Shown here: one piece after another, positions 54,014-62,537 of the stretch | Numbering within the stretch: position 1 is the stretch's first letter | How the letters are laid out: every line of letters begins with the position of its first letter | Assembly (NCBI GenBank): GCA_018823745.1 | Contig: JAHJHR010000012.1 | Coordinates: forward strand, 558,001 to 622,000 | Origin: Alphaproteobacteria bacterium | GTDB taxonomy: Bacteria; Pseudomonadota; Alphaproteobacteria; Oceanibaculales; Oceanibaculaceae | Length of the DNA stretch: 64,000 bases | Reading direction: 5' to 3' | Notes under the pieces: generated by a model | Told to the model about the DNA's origin: nothing | The model's input: only the letters and a program-made list of their open reading frames with translations | Databases searched by the model: none | Program-made: the position numbers and the translations under genes

Positions 54014-56008
54014 GTGCTATTGTCCGTTGCAGCTATAGCGAGCGAAAGAAACCTCAGCCATGGTAAACGGGTCTCGGCAGTGACAGGCCGCCAAGTACAG
54101 CGGATTATTGTCACCTACCTGCACGACATCGTGATGGCGGCGGCAGCCTTCATGCTGTCGCTGTATCTGCGTCTGGGCGCCGAGATGTTCAGCTACAGCC
54201 CCGCTGTCGTGTATCTCGGCCTGGCTGTCTTCGTCAGCGTTTCCACCGCCGTGTTTGTCGCCTTCCGCCTGGACCGGGCGATCTGGCGCTATGCGTCGGT
54301 CTGCGACGTGGTGCAGATCATCCGCGCGGTGGTCCTGGCCAATCTGCTGTTTCTCGCCGCGTTGTTCCTGATCACCCGGCTGGAGGATGTGCCGCGCTCG
54401 CTGGTGGTCATCAATCTGTTCATCATGACGGCGATGCTGGCCGGCCCCCGGCTGCTCTATCGGGTGATGAAGGATCGCGGCATTGTCGGCGTGCTGGAGC
54501 GCGACGGCCAGCGCCGGGTGCCGGTGCTGCTGGTCGGCGCCGGCGACGAGGCCGATCTGTTCATCCGCGAGATGAGCCGCCTGCGTCTGGCGCCTTACCG
54601 GGTGGTCGGCGTGGTCGATCGCAAGCCGGGCCGCGTCGGGCGCAAGATCCGGGGCATCGATGTTCTGGGTACCTTCGACGAGCTGCCGGAGATCGTCCGG
54701 GTGCTGGATGAGCGCGGCGCCCGGCCGGAACGCATGATCATCACGCCGCGCCGGGTCGATGGCACCGATGTGCGCACCCTGCTGGAGATTGCCGATACGC
54801 TGGGCATCAAGCTGTCCCGCCTGCCACGCCTGACCAATCTCGAAGGTCATTTCGGCACCGAAATCGAAATCAAGCCGATTGATGTCGAGGATCTGCTGGG
54901 CCGGCCGCAGAATGTGCTGAACCGCGATGCGGTTGCCGCGCTGATCGGCGGCCGCCGCGTGCTGGTGACCGGCGCCGGCGGCACCATCGGCGGCGAGCTG
55001 GTGCGCCAGATCAGCGATCTTGGCCCGGCGCATCTGATCCTGCTCGATAATTCTGAATACCAGCTCTACGAGATCGACCTGGAAATGTCGGAACGCCATG
55101 AAGACCAGTCGCGGGTCGCCATACTGGGCGATGTGCGCGATAGGCTGCGGATGTCCGACGTGTTCCGTCGCGAGCGCCCGGATGTGGTGTTCCATGCCGC
55201 CGCCCTGAAGCATGTGCCAATGGTAGAGGCGAATCCGAATGAAGGCGTGCTGACCAATGTGGTTGGCACCCGCAATGTCGCCGATGCCTGCATCGAGGCT
55301 GGTGTCGAGGCGATGGTGCTGATCTCGACCGACAAGGCGATCAACCCGGCCAGCGTGATGGGCGCGACCAAGCGCCTGGCCGAGGCCTATTGCCAGTCGC
55401 TGGATATCGTCGAGCGTCGCCGCCCCGGTGGCCCGCGCACCCGCTTCACCACGGTCCGCTTCGGCAATGTTCTGGGCTCCACCGGCTCGGTCGTGCCGCT
55501 GTTCCAGCGCCAGCTGGCGCGCGGCGGGCCGCTGACCGTCACCGACCCGGAGATGAAGCGCTATTTCCTGACCGTGCGCGAGGCGGTGGAGCTGGTCCTC
55601 CAGGCCTGCACCCTGTCCGACCCGCATGTCGAGGAGGGCGGCGCTATCGTCGTGCTCGACATGGGCGAGCCTGTGCGGATTCTCGATCTGGCGCGGCAGA
55701 TGATCCGTCTGGCCGGGCTGACCCCCGGTGTCGATGTCGATATCGTCTTCACCGGCATGCGGCCCGGCGAGAAGCTGTATGAGGAGCTGTTCCACGGCTC
55801 CGAGGCGCTGCTGCCGACCAGCCAGACCGGGCTGCAGCTCGCTACGCCGCGCACCGCCGACCACGCGCTGCTCAGCCGGGCCTTCGACGAGCTGTCCGAA
55901 TCGGCCCGCAATCGCCGGGGCGAACAGACGCAGATTCTGATCCACCGTCTGGTGCCGGAATATCAGGGCGACGGCGTGCTGCTGAAACAGGCCCAGCCCG
56001 GCGAGTAA
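54014..56008 (+). CDS. Membrane NDP-sugar 4,6-dehydratase, WbpM/FlaA1-CapD family
   Basis: A roughly 664-residue protein with four membrane helices (about 35-150), a Rossmann-like linker domain (VLLVGAGDEADLFIREM, about 171) and a C-terminal SDR domain. The SDR domain has VLVTGAGGTIGGELVRQI (about 315) and STDKAINPASVMGATKR (about 440), where methionine replaces the usual catalytic tyrosine before the lysine, as in C6 dehydratases such as WbpM. It should convert UDP-GlcNAc to the 4-keto-6-deoxy sugar. The start is uncertain: a GTG at 54014 next to GAGGGG is used, but a later GTG or TTG is possible. Confidence 0.92.
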   Translation: MLLSVAAIASERNLSHGKRVSAVTGRQVQRIIVTYLHDIVMAAAAFMLSLYLRLGAEMFSYSPAVVYLGLAVFVSVSTAVFVAFRLDRAIWRYASVCDVVQIIRAVVLANLLFLAALFLITRLEDVPRSLVVINLFIMTAMLAGPRLLYRVMKDRGIVGVLERDGQRRVPVLLVGAGDEADLFIREMSRLRLAPYRVVGVVDRKPGRVGRKIRGIDVLGTFDELPEIVRVLDERGARPERMIITPRRVDGTDVRTLLEIADTLGIKLSRLPRLTNLEGHFGTEIEIKPIDVEDLLGRPQNVLNRDAVAALIGGRRVLVTGAGGTIGGELVRQISDLGPAHLILLDNSEYQLYEIDLEMSERHEDQSRVAILGDVRDRLRMSDVFRRERPDVVFHAAALKHVPMVEANPNEGVLTNVVGTRNVADACIEAGVEAMVLISTDKAINPASVMGATKRLAEAYCQSLDIVERRRPGGPRTRFTTVRFGNVLGSTGSVVPLFQRQLARGGPLTVTDPEMKRYFLTVREAVELVLQACTLSDPHVEEGGAIVVLDMGEPVRILDLARQMIRLAGLTPGVDVDIVFTGMRPGEKLYEELFHGSEALLPTSQTGLQLATPRTADHALLSRAFDELSESARNRRGEQTQILIHRLVPEYQGDGVLLKQAQPGE

Positions 56009-56108
56009 TCCGGATATCGCCGTTTCAGGGTGATGCCGGCGGCTTGCATTTGCTATCAACAACAGGCGCGCCGCCGCCGGGGTGTGGCGCCTGCGGCGAG
56101 GGGCGGCC

Positions 56109-56996
56109 TTGTTCGGCTTCTACAAAAGAATGCCGGCGCCGATGCGGGGCGCCCTGATGATGCTGGTGGCAACGGCCGCCTTCTCCGGCATGCATGCCAG
56201 TATCCGCGCGGCCTCCACCGGCCTGCACCCCTTCGAGATCGCGTTTTTCCGCAATTTCTTCGCGCTGTTCGTGCTGCTGCCGATTCTGGCGCGCACCGGC
56301 TTTGCCGTGCTGCGCACCCAGAGGCTGGGCCTCTATGTCCTGCGCGGCACGCTGAACACCGGGGCGATGCTGTGCTTCTTCTTCGCCTTGTCGATCACGC
56401 CGCTGGTACAGGTGACGGCGCTCAGCTTCACCGCCCCGCTTTTCGCCACGCTGGGGGCGGCGCTGGTGCTGGGCGAGGTGGTGCGCGGCCGGCGCTGGGC
56501 GGCAATGTTCGTCGGGTTTCTGGGCATGCTGGTGATTTTGCGGCCGGGCCTGGTGGCGCTGGATACCGGCTCGATTCTGGTGATCGGCTCCTCGGCGCTG
56601 TGGGCGCTGGCGATCTTGTGCATCAAGCGGCTGTCCTCGACCGAATCGAGCGTCGCCATCACCGCCTATATGGCCATCGTCATGGCGCCGCTGACCGGCA
56701 TCGCGGCGATCCCGTTCTGGCAATGGCCGAGCGCGGAGCAATATCTGGTGCTGGGCTTCATCGCTTTGCTGGGCACCATCGCCCAGACCTGCATGAACCA
56801 GGCACTGCACGAGGCTGACGCTTCCGCGGTCCTGCCGCTGGATTTCGCCAAGCTGATCTGGACCAGCATCCTGGGCTATGTGCTGTTCTTCGAGATACCG
56901 GATATCTGGGTCTATGTCGGCGGGTCGATGATCTTTGGCGCGGCCACCTATATCAGCGTGCGCGAATCCCGGTTGAAGAAGCAGGGCAAGCTGTAG
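56109..56996 (+). CDS. EamA/DMT-family transporter
   Basis: A protein of about 295 residues with ten hydrophobic helices in two repeated halves, the EamA (RhaT) layout of the drug/metabolite transporter family. Typical is the [17 protein letters not shown] helix pair and the second-half [19 protein letters not shown]. The substrate is unknown; it could be a metabolite exporter or could belong with the polysaccharide genes upstream. The start is uncertain: TTG at 56109 has the best ribosome site (GAGGGG), with GTG at 56082 and ATG at 56130 as alternatives. Confidence 0.85.
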   Translation: MFGFYKRMPAPMRGALMMLVATAAFSGMHASIRAASTGLHPFEIAFFRNFFALFVLLPILARTGFAVLRTQRLGLYVLRGTLNTGAMLCFFFALSITPLVQVTALSFTAPLFATLGAALVLGEVVRGRRWAAMFVGFLGMLVILRPGLVALDTGSILVIGSSALWALAILCIKRLSSTESSVAITAYMAIVMAPLTGIAAIPFWQWPSAEQYLVLGFIALLGTIAQTCMNQALHEADASAVLPLDFAKLIWTSILGYVLFFEIPDIWVYVGGSMIFGAATYISVRESRLKKQGKL

Positions 56997-57087
56997 GCTG
57001 CGACGATGCGGTGCTTGTCACCCCCGGCCGCATGGTCTAGACGGTGCGCGAAATATCCATTCTCGCTTATTATTGCTGGAGCAGCCC

Positions 57088-58674
57088 ATGGCCGATGCCG
57101 ATCTGGTAACCATCCGCCGCGCCCTGATTTCCGTGTCTGACAAGACCGGCCTTGTCGAGCTGGGCCGATTCCTGGCCGGCCAGGGCGTCGAGATCCTGTC
57201 GACCGGTGGGTCCGCCAAGGCGCTGGCTGCCGCCGGCGTGCCGGTGAAAGAGGTCGCCGACCATACCGGCTTCCCGGAAATCATGGATGGCCGGGTGAAG
57301 ACGCTGCACCCGACGATCCATGGCGGGCTGCTGGCGCGCCGCGACCTGGCCGATCACGTGCAGGCGATGGAGGCCAATGGCATCGCGCCGATCGATCTGC
57401 TGGTCGTGAACCTCTACCCCTTCGAGGCGACCATCGCCAAGGGCGCCGGTTTCGACGAGGCCATCGAGAATATCGACATTGGCGGCCCGGCGATGATCCG
57501 CGCGGCGGCGAAGAATCACGGCTTCGTCTCCGTCGTGGTCGATGCCGCCGACTACCAGCCGCTGATCGACGAGATGACCGCCAACAAGGGTGCAGTCACG
57601 CTGGCGCTGCGCAAGAAGCTGGCCGCCACTGCCTATGCCCGCACCGGGGCCTATGATGCGGCGATCTCCACCTGGTTCGCCGGCCAGCTGGGCGAGGCCT
57701 TCCCGCGCCGCATCGCCATCGGTGGCGAGCTGAAGCAGGTGCTGCGCTATGGTGAGAACCCGCACCAGCAGGCCGCCTTCTATACCGGCGGTGCCGCCCG
57801 GCCCGGCGTTGCCACGGCGACCCAGATTCAGGGCAAGGAGCTGAGCTTCAACAATCTGAACGACACCGATGCGGCCTTCGAGCTGGTATCCGAGTTCGAG
57901 GGGCCGGCCGTCGCCATCATCAAGCACGCCAATCCCTGCGGCGTGGCAGAGGGTGGCAGCATCGCCGAAGCCTATGCCCGCGCCTTCCGCTGCGACCCGG
58001 TCAGCGCCTTTGGCGGCATCATTGCCGTGAACCGCACGCTGGACGCCGCCACGGCCGACCAGATCTCGGCCATTTTCTCGGAAGTGGTAATCGCACCGGA
58101 CGCCGATGAAGGGGCAAAAGCCGTTCTGGCGGCGAAGAAGAATCTGCGCCTGCTGCTGACCGGCGGCATGGCCGACCCGGCCAGCGCCGGGGTGACGCTG
58201 CGTTCTCTGGCCGGCGGCTATCTGCTGCAAAGCCGCGATAATGGCCGGATCTCGGCCAGCGATCTGAAGGTGGTGACGAAGCGCCAGCCGAGTGCGGCGG
58301 AGATTGCCGATCTGCTCTTCGCCTTCCGGGTCTGCAAGCATGTGAAGTCAAACGCGATCATCTACGCCAAGGATGGGGCCACCGTGGGCATCGGCGCCGG
58401 CCAGATGAGCCGCGTCGATTCCTCGCGCATCGCGGCGCGCAAATCGCTCGACGCCGCCCACGCTGCCGGCGAGACCGAGGCCTGGACCAAGGGCTCCGTC
58501 GTCGCTTCGGACGCCTTCTTCCCCTTCGCCGATGGCCTCATGGCGGCTGTCGAGGCCGGGGCGACGGCTATCATCCAGCCCGGCGGCTCGATGCGCGACG
58601 CCGAGGTCATCGCCGCGGCCGACGAGGCCGGCCTCGCCATGGTCTTCACCGGCATGCGCCACTTCCGGCATTAA
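57088..58674 (+). CDS. purH: Bifunctional AICAR transformylase/IMP cyclohydrolase
   Basis: A 528-residue enzyme catalysing the last two steps of IMP synthesis. The N-terminal IMP cyclohydrolase domain (about 1-200) starts with [17 protein letters not shown] and has STGGSAKAL and [17 protein letters not shown]. The C-terminal transformylase domain has the Lys-His motif in [14 protein letters not shown] (about 275-288) and [14 protein letters not shown]. Length is normal. The ATG at 57088 has a GGAG ribosome site; a TTG at 57073 is less likely. It reads toward the minus-strand operon at 58816, with a palindromic repeat pair between them. Confidence 0.97.
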   Translation: MADADLVTIRRALISVSDKTGLVELGRFLAGQGVEILSTGGSAKALAAAGVPVKEVADHTGFPEIMDGRVKTLHPTIHGGLLARRDLADHVQAMEANGIAPIDLLVVNLYPFEATIAKGAGFDEAIENIDIGGPAMIRAAAKNHGFVSVVVDAADYQPLIDEMTANKGAVTLALRKKLAATAYARTGAYDAAISTWFAGQLGEAFPRRIAIGGELKQVLRYGENPHQQAAFYTGGAARPGVATATQIQGKELSFNNLNDTDAAFELVSEFEGPAVAIIKHANPCGVAEGGSIAEAYARAFRCDPVSAFGGIIAVNRTLDAATADQISAIFSEVVIAPDADEGAKAVLAAKKNLRLLLTGGMADPASAGVTLRSLAGGYLLQSRDNGRISASDLKVVTKRQPSAAEIADLLFAFRVCKHVKSNAIIYAKDGATVGIGAGQMSRVDSSRIAARKSLDAAHAAGETEAWTKGSVVASDAFFPFADGLMAAVEAGATAIIQPGGSMRDAEVIAAADEAGLAMVFTGMRHFRH

Positions 58675-58698
58675 AGGTAATTCTGGTTTCTCTCCAGT

Positions 58699-58800
58699 CC
58701 GTCACCCCCGGCCTTGTGCCGGGGGTCCATGTTTCCGCTGACTGGATGTTGGTCGAGTAAACTGCACCTTGGATTCCCGGCACAAGGCCGGGAATGACGG
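58699..58800. repeat. Inverted pair of REP-like palindromic repeats
   Basis: Two units in opposite orientation, about 58699-58727 and 58771-58800. Each is itself a hairpin around CTTGT (or its complement): the first has arms CCCCCGGC and GCCGGGGG, the second, read in the same sense, has TTCCCGGC and GCCGGGAA. The outer bases differ between units but change on both arms, so pairing is kept. The sequence type is familiar as a dispersed intergenic repeat of Alphaproteobacteria. It sits between convergent purH and the DRL-like gene and could serve as a terminator. Confidence 0.85.
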
Positions 58801-58815
58801 TCTGTGCCTTCCAGC

Positions 58816-60174
58816 CTATTCCGCCGCTTTTGACAGTCCCACGGCATAGTGCCGTTCCATCGCCCGGCGATAGGTGGTGGCGTCGTCTTCCTTGGCCTCG
58901 ACATCGGACCAGGTGACCGGCTGGCCGGCCTTTACCGGCTTGGTCATCCTGATGCCATGGGCGAGGCCGATGGGCACGCCGCCCAGCTTCAGCGAGGTCT
59001 CGGCCGGCAGCAGCTTGCCCCAGACCGTGTAGCCACCTTCGCCATCTAACGTTTCGCCAGCGGAAAGATCGCGCTTGGCCGTGGCCACCACATCGCCGCG
59101 GAAGGCGCGGGGCTGGCCGGTCGGCTCCTTGCGCAGGGCAGCCGAGGCGACGGAGATGCCGAGTTCCAGCCCGATCAGGTGATAGGGCTTGTACATCGCC
59201 GTATAGACGCCGCTGTCGTCGGTCAGCAGCCCATATTGCGCGAAGCAGTCATGGACATAGGCATTGGCGCCCTTGAAAACGACATAGACGCCCCAGCGCA
59301 GATCACGGAACACCTCGCTGCCGTCGCGGTTCAGGCTGGAGATCACCTCCACCATGCCTTCGCCTTCCAGCACGCCGCCCTTTGCCTTGGGGCGCAGAAT
59401 GTTCTGCAGATCATCGACGCCGACCGGCGGGAACAGCAGCCCGTCCGAGGGCGGGGTGAGGCCGCAGGCATTGGCGACCGCCGCCATCTCGATGCCGGAT
59501 TTGGTGCCATCGAGGAAGGAGTTGAACATCTGCGGGTTGAAGTCGCCCTTGGCCAGCTGCTCCTCGGTGAAGCCGTAATGCGACCAGACGGTCTGCGGCG
59601 TCGATTCGTGATAGGCCGGCAGGTATTTCGTGCCCTTGCCGGCAGCGACGATCTCGAAGCCGGCGGTGCGCGCCCAATCCACCATCTCGGCGATCAGCGC
59701 CGGCTGGTCGCCATAGGCCAGGCTATAGACGATGCCGGCCTTGCGGGCTTCCTCGGCAAGGGCAGGGCCGGCGAGGGCGTCGGCCTCCACATTCACCATG
59801 ACGATGTGCTTGCCCTGGCGGCAGCATTCCAGCACATGGCGGATGCCGGCGGCGGGGTGGCCGGTGGCATCGACGATCACCTCGATGCCGGGGGTGGATA
59901 TCATCGCCATGGCATCGTCGGTGATATGCGTCTTGCCGGTTTTCAGCGCTTCGCCGATGGAGCGCGCATCATATTGTTCCGCCGGCCAGAAGGTACGCTT
60001 CAGGGAGGCCCGCGCCCGGTCCGGCGACAGATCGGCGATGGCGGCGATCTGCATTCCCGGTGTCAGCCGGGCCTGGGCCAGGAACATGGAGCCGAACTTG
60101 CCGGCGCCGATCAGCCCGACCGTGACCGGCCGGTTTTCGGCGGCCCGGGTTTGCAGCATGCTGTGGAGGTTCAT
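58816..60174 (-). CDS. DRL-family NAD(P)-dependent reductase with SAF domain
   Basis: A 452-residue protein. An N-terminal Rossmann domain (VGLIGAGKFGSMFLAQA near residue 19, VIVDATGHPAAG near 97, HIVMVNVEAD near 122) resembles homoserine dehydrogenases, and a C-terminal SAF-like domain (AKRDLSAGETLDGEGGYTVW) follows. From memory the whole chain, including YKPYHLIGLELGISVA, matches the family of Brucella DRL, an alternative to DXP reductoisomerase in isoprenoid synthesis. Most relatives probably act on other sugars or acids. This one sits 11 bases after an EctD-like dioxygenase under a GntR regulator, which favours a catabolic role. Confidence 0.8.
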   Translation of the reverse strand: MNLHSMLQTRAAENRPVTVGLIGAGKFGSMFLAQARLTPGMQIAAIADLSPDRARASLKRTFWPAEQYDARSIGEALKTGKTHITDDAMAMISTPGIEVIVDATGHPAAGIRHVLECCRQGKHIVMVNVEADALAGPALAEEARKAGIVYSLAYGDQPALIAEMVDWARTAGFEIVAAGKGTKYLPAYHESTPQTVWSHYGFTEEQLAKGDFNPQMFNSFLDGTKSGIEMAAVANACGLTPPSDGLLFPPVGVDDLQNILRPKAKGGVLEGEGMVEVISSLNRDGSEVFRDLRWGVYVVFKGANAYVHDCFAQYGLLTDDSGVYTAMYKPYHLIGLELGISVASAALRKEPTGQPRAFRGDVVATAKRDLSAGETLDGEGGYTVWGKLLPAETSLKLGGVPIGLAHGIRMTKPVKAGQPVTWSDVEAKEDDATTYRRAMERHYAVGLSKAAE

Positions 60175-60185
60175 CTGCCGGGCCC

Positions 60186-60980
60186 TTATTCGGCGGCCGA
60201 GCGGCGATGCGTCAGCAGGCAGTCATCGGCCTCCAGCTCGATCGGGGTGAAATCGCGGTGGGCGATGTAGTCCGGCCGCTTGAACTGGCGGATCGCATTG
60301 TCGGTGCGGTTGGCGGTGACATAGACCACCCAGCGATCCCAGGGTGACATGTTGCTGGTCGAGCCATGCACCAGGCAGCCATGGAAGAACAGCGCGGAAC
60401 CCGGCCCGCCCTTGGGGGCGACGATGCCGCCCTCATCCACCAGCTGGCGGATCGTGTCGTTGTTGATGACCCAGAGCGGATAGGAGGTGGTGGACAGATC
60501 ATGCGCCGCCGGGATGGCGCCCTTCTTGTGGCTGCCGGGGATCAGCATCAGCGGGCCGTTATACTCGTTCACCTCGTCCAGATAGACGGCGAAGTTCATG
60601 GCGCGCGGCTCCGGCATGGCATCGTCGGCCTGCCAGGTGCCGTAATCCTGGTGCCACTGCCAGATATCGCCGTCGAAGGCGGCTTTGCCGTTGATCTTGA
60701 ACTGGTGAATGTAGACCGGCCCGCCGAGCAGCTGCTGCGCCGGCCCGATCAGCCGCGGATGGCGGCCGACCTTGTTGTAGACCTCGTTATAGGTATGGGC
60801 GGCGAAATTGGTGCGCACCTTGCCGGAAACGCGCTCGCGCACGTTTTCCGGGCGCTGGTCGGCAAACAGCGTCGGCACCTCGCCCTTCATCACGGCGATT
60901 TCCTCGACGCTGAACAGATCGGGGATGAAGACATAGCCGTCGCGCTCGAACTGGTCGAGCTGGTCCTGGGTCAGTTCCAT
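60186..60980 (-). CDS. Phytanoyl-CoA dioxygenase family protein, EctD-like
   Basis: A 264-residue Fe(II)/2-oxoglutarate dioxygenase. The iron ligands are His110 and Asp112 (WQWHQDYGTW) with the distal histidine in VHGSTSN (about 205), and Arg216 should bind 2-oxoglutarate. The WHQDYGTWQADDAMPEPR and LMLIPGSHK stretches resemble ectoine hydroxylase EctD, but no ectoine genes are present and it is shorter. It would hydroxylate a small metabolite; the substrate is unknown. It lies 28 bases after the gntR-type gene and 11 before the DRL-like gene, so the three form one operon. Confidence 0.88.
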   Translation of the reverse strand: MELTQDQLDQFERDGYVFIPDLFSVEEIAVMKGEVPTLFADQRPENVRERVSGKVRTNFAAHTYNEVYNKVGRHPRLIGPAQQLLGGPVYIHQFKINGKAAFDGDIWQWHQDYGTWQADDAMPEPRAMNFAVYLDEVNEYNGPLMLIPGSHKKGAIPAAHDLSTTSYPLWVINNDTIRQLVDEGGIVAPKGGPGSALFFHGCLVHGSTSNMSPWDRWVVYVTANRTDNAIRQFKRPDYIAHRDFTPIELEADDCLLTHRRSAAE

Positions 60981-61008
60981 GACATTTCCTCCGGTGTTGT
61001 GCGCGGTC

Positions 61009-61683
61009 TTACGCCGCGTCGGTCTGGCCGCCCTGTTTCAGGGCAGCGATAAGGTTTTCGGCGGCGCGCGCCGTATGGGCGCGGGCCAGTGCCTCGGCGC
61101 GGTCGCCATTGCCGGCGATGATGGCGTCCAGAATGGCTTCATGCTCGTCCCAGACATCGCGGGCGCGGCTGCGGGCGCGCAGCACGCTGCCCATGATCCG
61201 GCGGCTGTGCTGCATATGGGTGGAGATCGCATCCTCGATCAGCGGATTGCCGCTCAGCGCATAGAGGAAGCGGTGGAAGGCCAAATCCTGTGCGGTGCGC
61301 TCGGCGACGCTGCCGGTCTCGGCCCCGGCGCGGCCGGCGGCGATCAGCGCCGGGCCATCGGCGCGGGCGCGGCCGGCATTGCGGGCGGCGGCGGCGCGGG
61401 CGGCCAGCCCGTCCAGCGCGCCACGCACTTCATAGACATGGGAGATCGCCGCCTCGTCCAGCGGCACCACGCGCAGGCCGCGTCGGCCGGCTTCCTCCAG
61501 GAAGCCCTGGCGCTTCAGCAGCATCAGCGCCTGGATGACCGGCTGGCGCGAGACATTCAGGCTGGCCGCCAGCTCCTCCTGCGTCACCCGCTGCCCGGCC
61601 TCCAGCTGGCCATCGCAGATCGCGTCCAGAATCGCGGCATAGACGCGGTCGGCAAGCTGCGGCTGCAGGGTGATCGGTTTCAT
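61009..61683 (-). CDS. GntR-family transcriptional regulator (FCD type)
   Basis: A 224-residue regulator with an N-terminal winged helix (residues 8-70, QRVTQEELAASLNVSRQPVIQALMLLKRQGF) and a C-terminal all-helical FCD effector domain (about 80-215, with histidines in LAFHRFLY, THMQHSRR and DEHEAIL placed for metal or acid binding). FCD regulators usually bind carboxylic acids or sugar acids and repress neighbouring catabolic genes. The ATG at 61683 has a GAGGAAG site. A TGTATACA palindrome 23 bases upstream is a likely operator. It heads the operon with the dioxygenase and DRL-like reductase. Confidence 0.92.
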   Translation of the reverse strand: MKPITLQPQLADRVYAAILDAICDGQLEAGQRVTQEELAASLNVSRQPVIQALMLLKRQGFLEEAGRRGLRVVPLDEAAISHVYEVRGALDGLAARAAAARNAGRARADGPALIAAGRAGAETGSVAERTAQDLAFHRFLYALSGNPLIEDAISTHMQHSRRIMGSVLRARSRARDVWDEHEAILDAIIAGNGDRAEALARAHTARAAENLIAALKQGGQTDAA

Positions 61684-61705
61684 CGGCGCTTCCTCATTCG
61701 CATAC

Positions 61706-61713
61706 TGTATACA
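61706..61713. promoter_or_regulatory. Palindromic GntR-type operator TGTATACA
   Basis: TGTATACA is a perfect eight-base palindrome in the 79-base gap between the SDR gene and the gntR-type gene. FCD-type GntR proteins commonly bind TnGTnnACnA-like or TGTATACA sites, so this is probably where the adjacent regulator controls its own operon. Confidence 0.55.
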
Positions 61714-61762
61714 AAATGCGAAGACGCGCGGAGTCAAGGCCCGGTTTTCGATTTCTCAGACC

Positions 61763-62512
61763 TTACAGCCGGCCGCCGGTGACCTGGATGATGGTGCCGG
61801 TGACATAGCCGGAAGCGGGGGAGAGCAGCCACAGAATGGCTTCCGCCACCTCATCGGCGGTGCCGACGCGGCCCATCGGCACGCCGGGCAGCAGCCGGTT
61901 CATCCGGTTCATGTCGCCGGTCGAATTATGGATATCGGTATCGATCAGGCCGGGGGAGACGGCGTTAACCCGGATGCCCTCGCCGCCGACTTCCTTGGCC
62001 AGGCCGATGGTCAGCGTGTCGATGGCGCCCTTGCTGGCGGCATAGGGGATCAGCTCCCCGGTGCCGCCCAGCCGAGACGCGGCAGAGGACAGGTTGACGA
62101 TCCCGCCGCCGGTGCCGCCATGGCGGGTGGACAGGCGCTTCACCGCCTCGCGGGCGACCAGTAGCGCGCCGGTCACATTCAGGTCGATGACGGATTTGAT
62201 GGTGTCCAGGCTGACGTCTTCCAGCCGGCTGCCGGCGCCGGTAATGCCGGCATTGTTGACCACGCCGGTGATCGGCCCCAGCGCCGCCGTGGTCTCCTCG
62301 AACAGCCGGAGGATATCCGCCTCCACCGCCATGTCGCCCTGGATGGCGATGGCGCGGCGTCCGGCGGCTTGGATATCCGCGACCACGGCCTCGGCGGCGG
62401 CTTCATTGCCCTTGTAGTTCACTGCGACATCCCAGCCGCGCGACGCCGCCATGCGGCTGGTGGCGGCGCCGATTCCCCGGCTGCCGCCCGTCACCACCAG
62501 TATCCCCGCCAT
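61763..62512 (-). CDS. Short-chain dehydrogenase/reductase, FabG-like
   Basis: A 249-residue SDR oxidoreductase. It has the cofactor loop VTGGSRGIGAATSRM, NNAGITG (about 88), the catalytic serine in NLSSAASRLGG, and YAASKGA with Tyr and Lys (about 158-162). It ends in VTGTIIQVTGGRL. It could act on 3-oxoacyl-ACP, a sugar or an alcohol; the sequence does not decide. The ATG at 62512 has a GGAGGGA site. It lies upstream of the gntR operon on the same strand, separated by the operator, so it may or may not share the pathway. Confidence 0.9.
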   Translation of the reverse strand: MAGILVVTGGSRGIGAATSRMAASRGWDVAVNYKGNEAAAEAVVADIQAAGRRAIAIQGDMAVEADILRLFEETTAALGPITGVVNNAGITGAGSRLEDVSLDTIKSVIDLNVTGALLVAREAVKRLSTRHGGTGGGIVNLSSAASRLGGTGELIPYAASKGAIDTLTIGLAKEVGGEGIRVNAVSPGLIDTDIHNSTGDMNRMNRLLPGVPMGRVGTADEVAEAILWLLSPASGYVTGTIIQVTGGRL

Positions 62513-62537
62513 GTATCCCTCCCGTTTTTTTGTCTGA

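Noticed and set aside
54017..56062. 681-codon frame opposite the 4,6-dehydratase gene
   Set aside because: Rich in His, Gln and Arg with no domain; an antisense shadow of the real gene.
57013..57030. Fragment GTCACCCCCGGCC resembling one arm of the REP-like unit, upstream of purH
   Set aside because: Only one partial arm with no palindrome; too short to separate from chance in GC-rich DNA.
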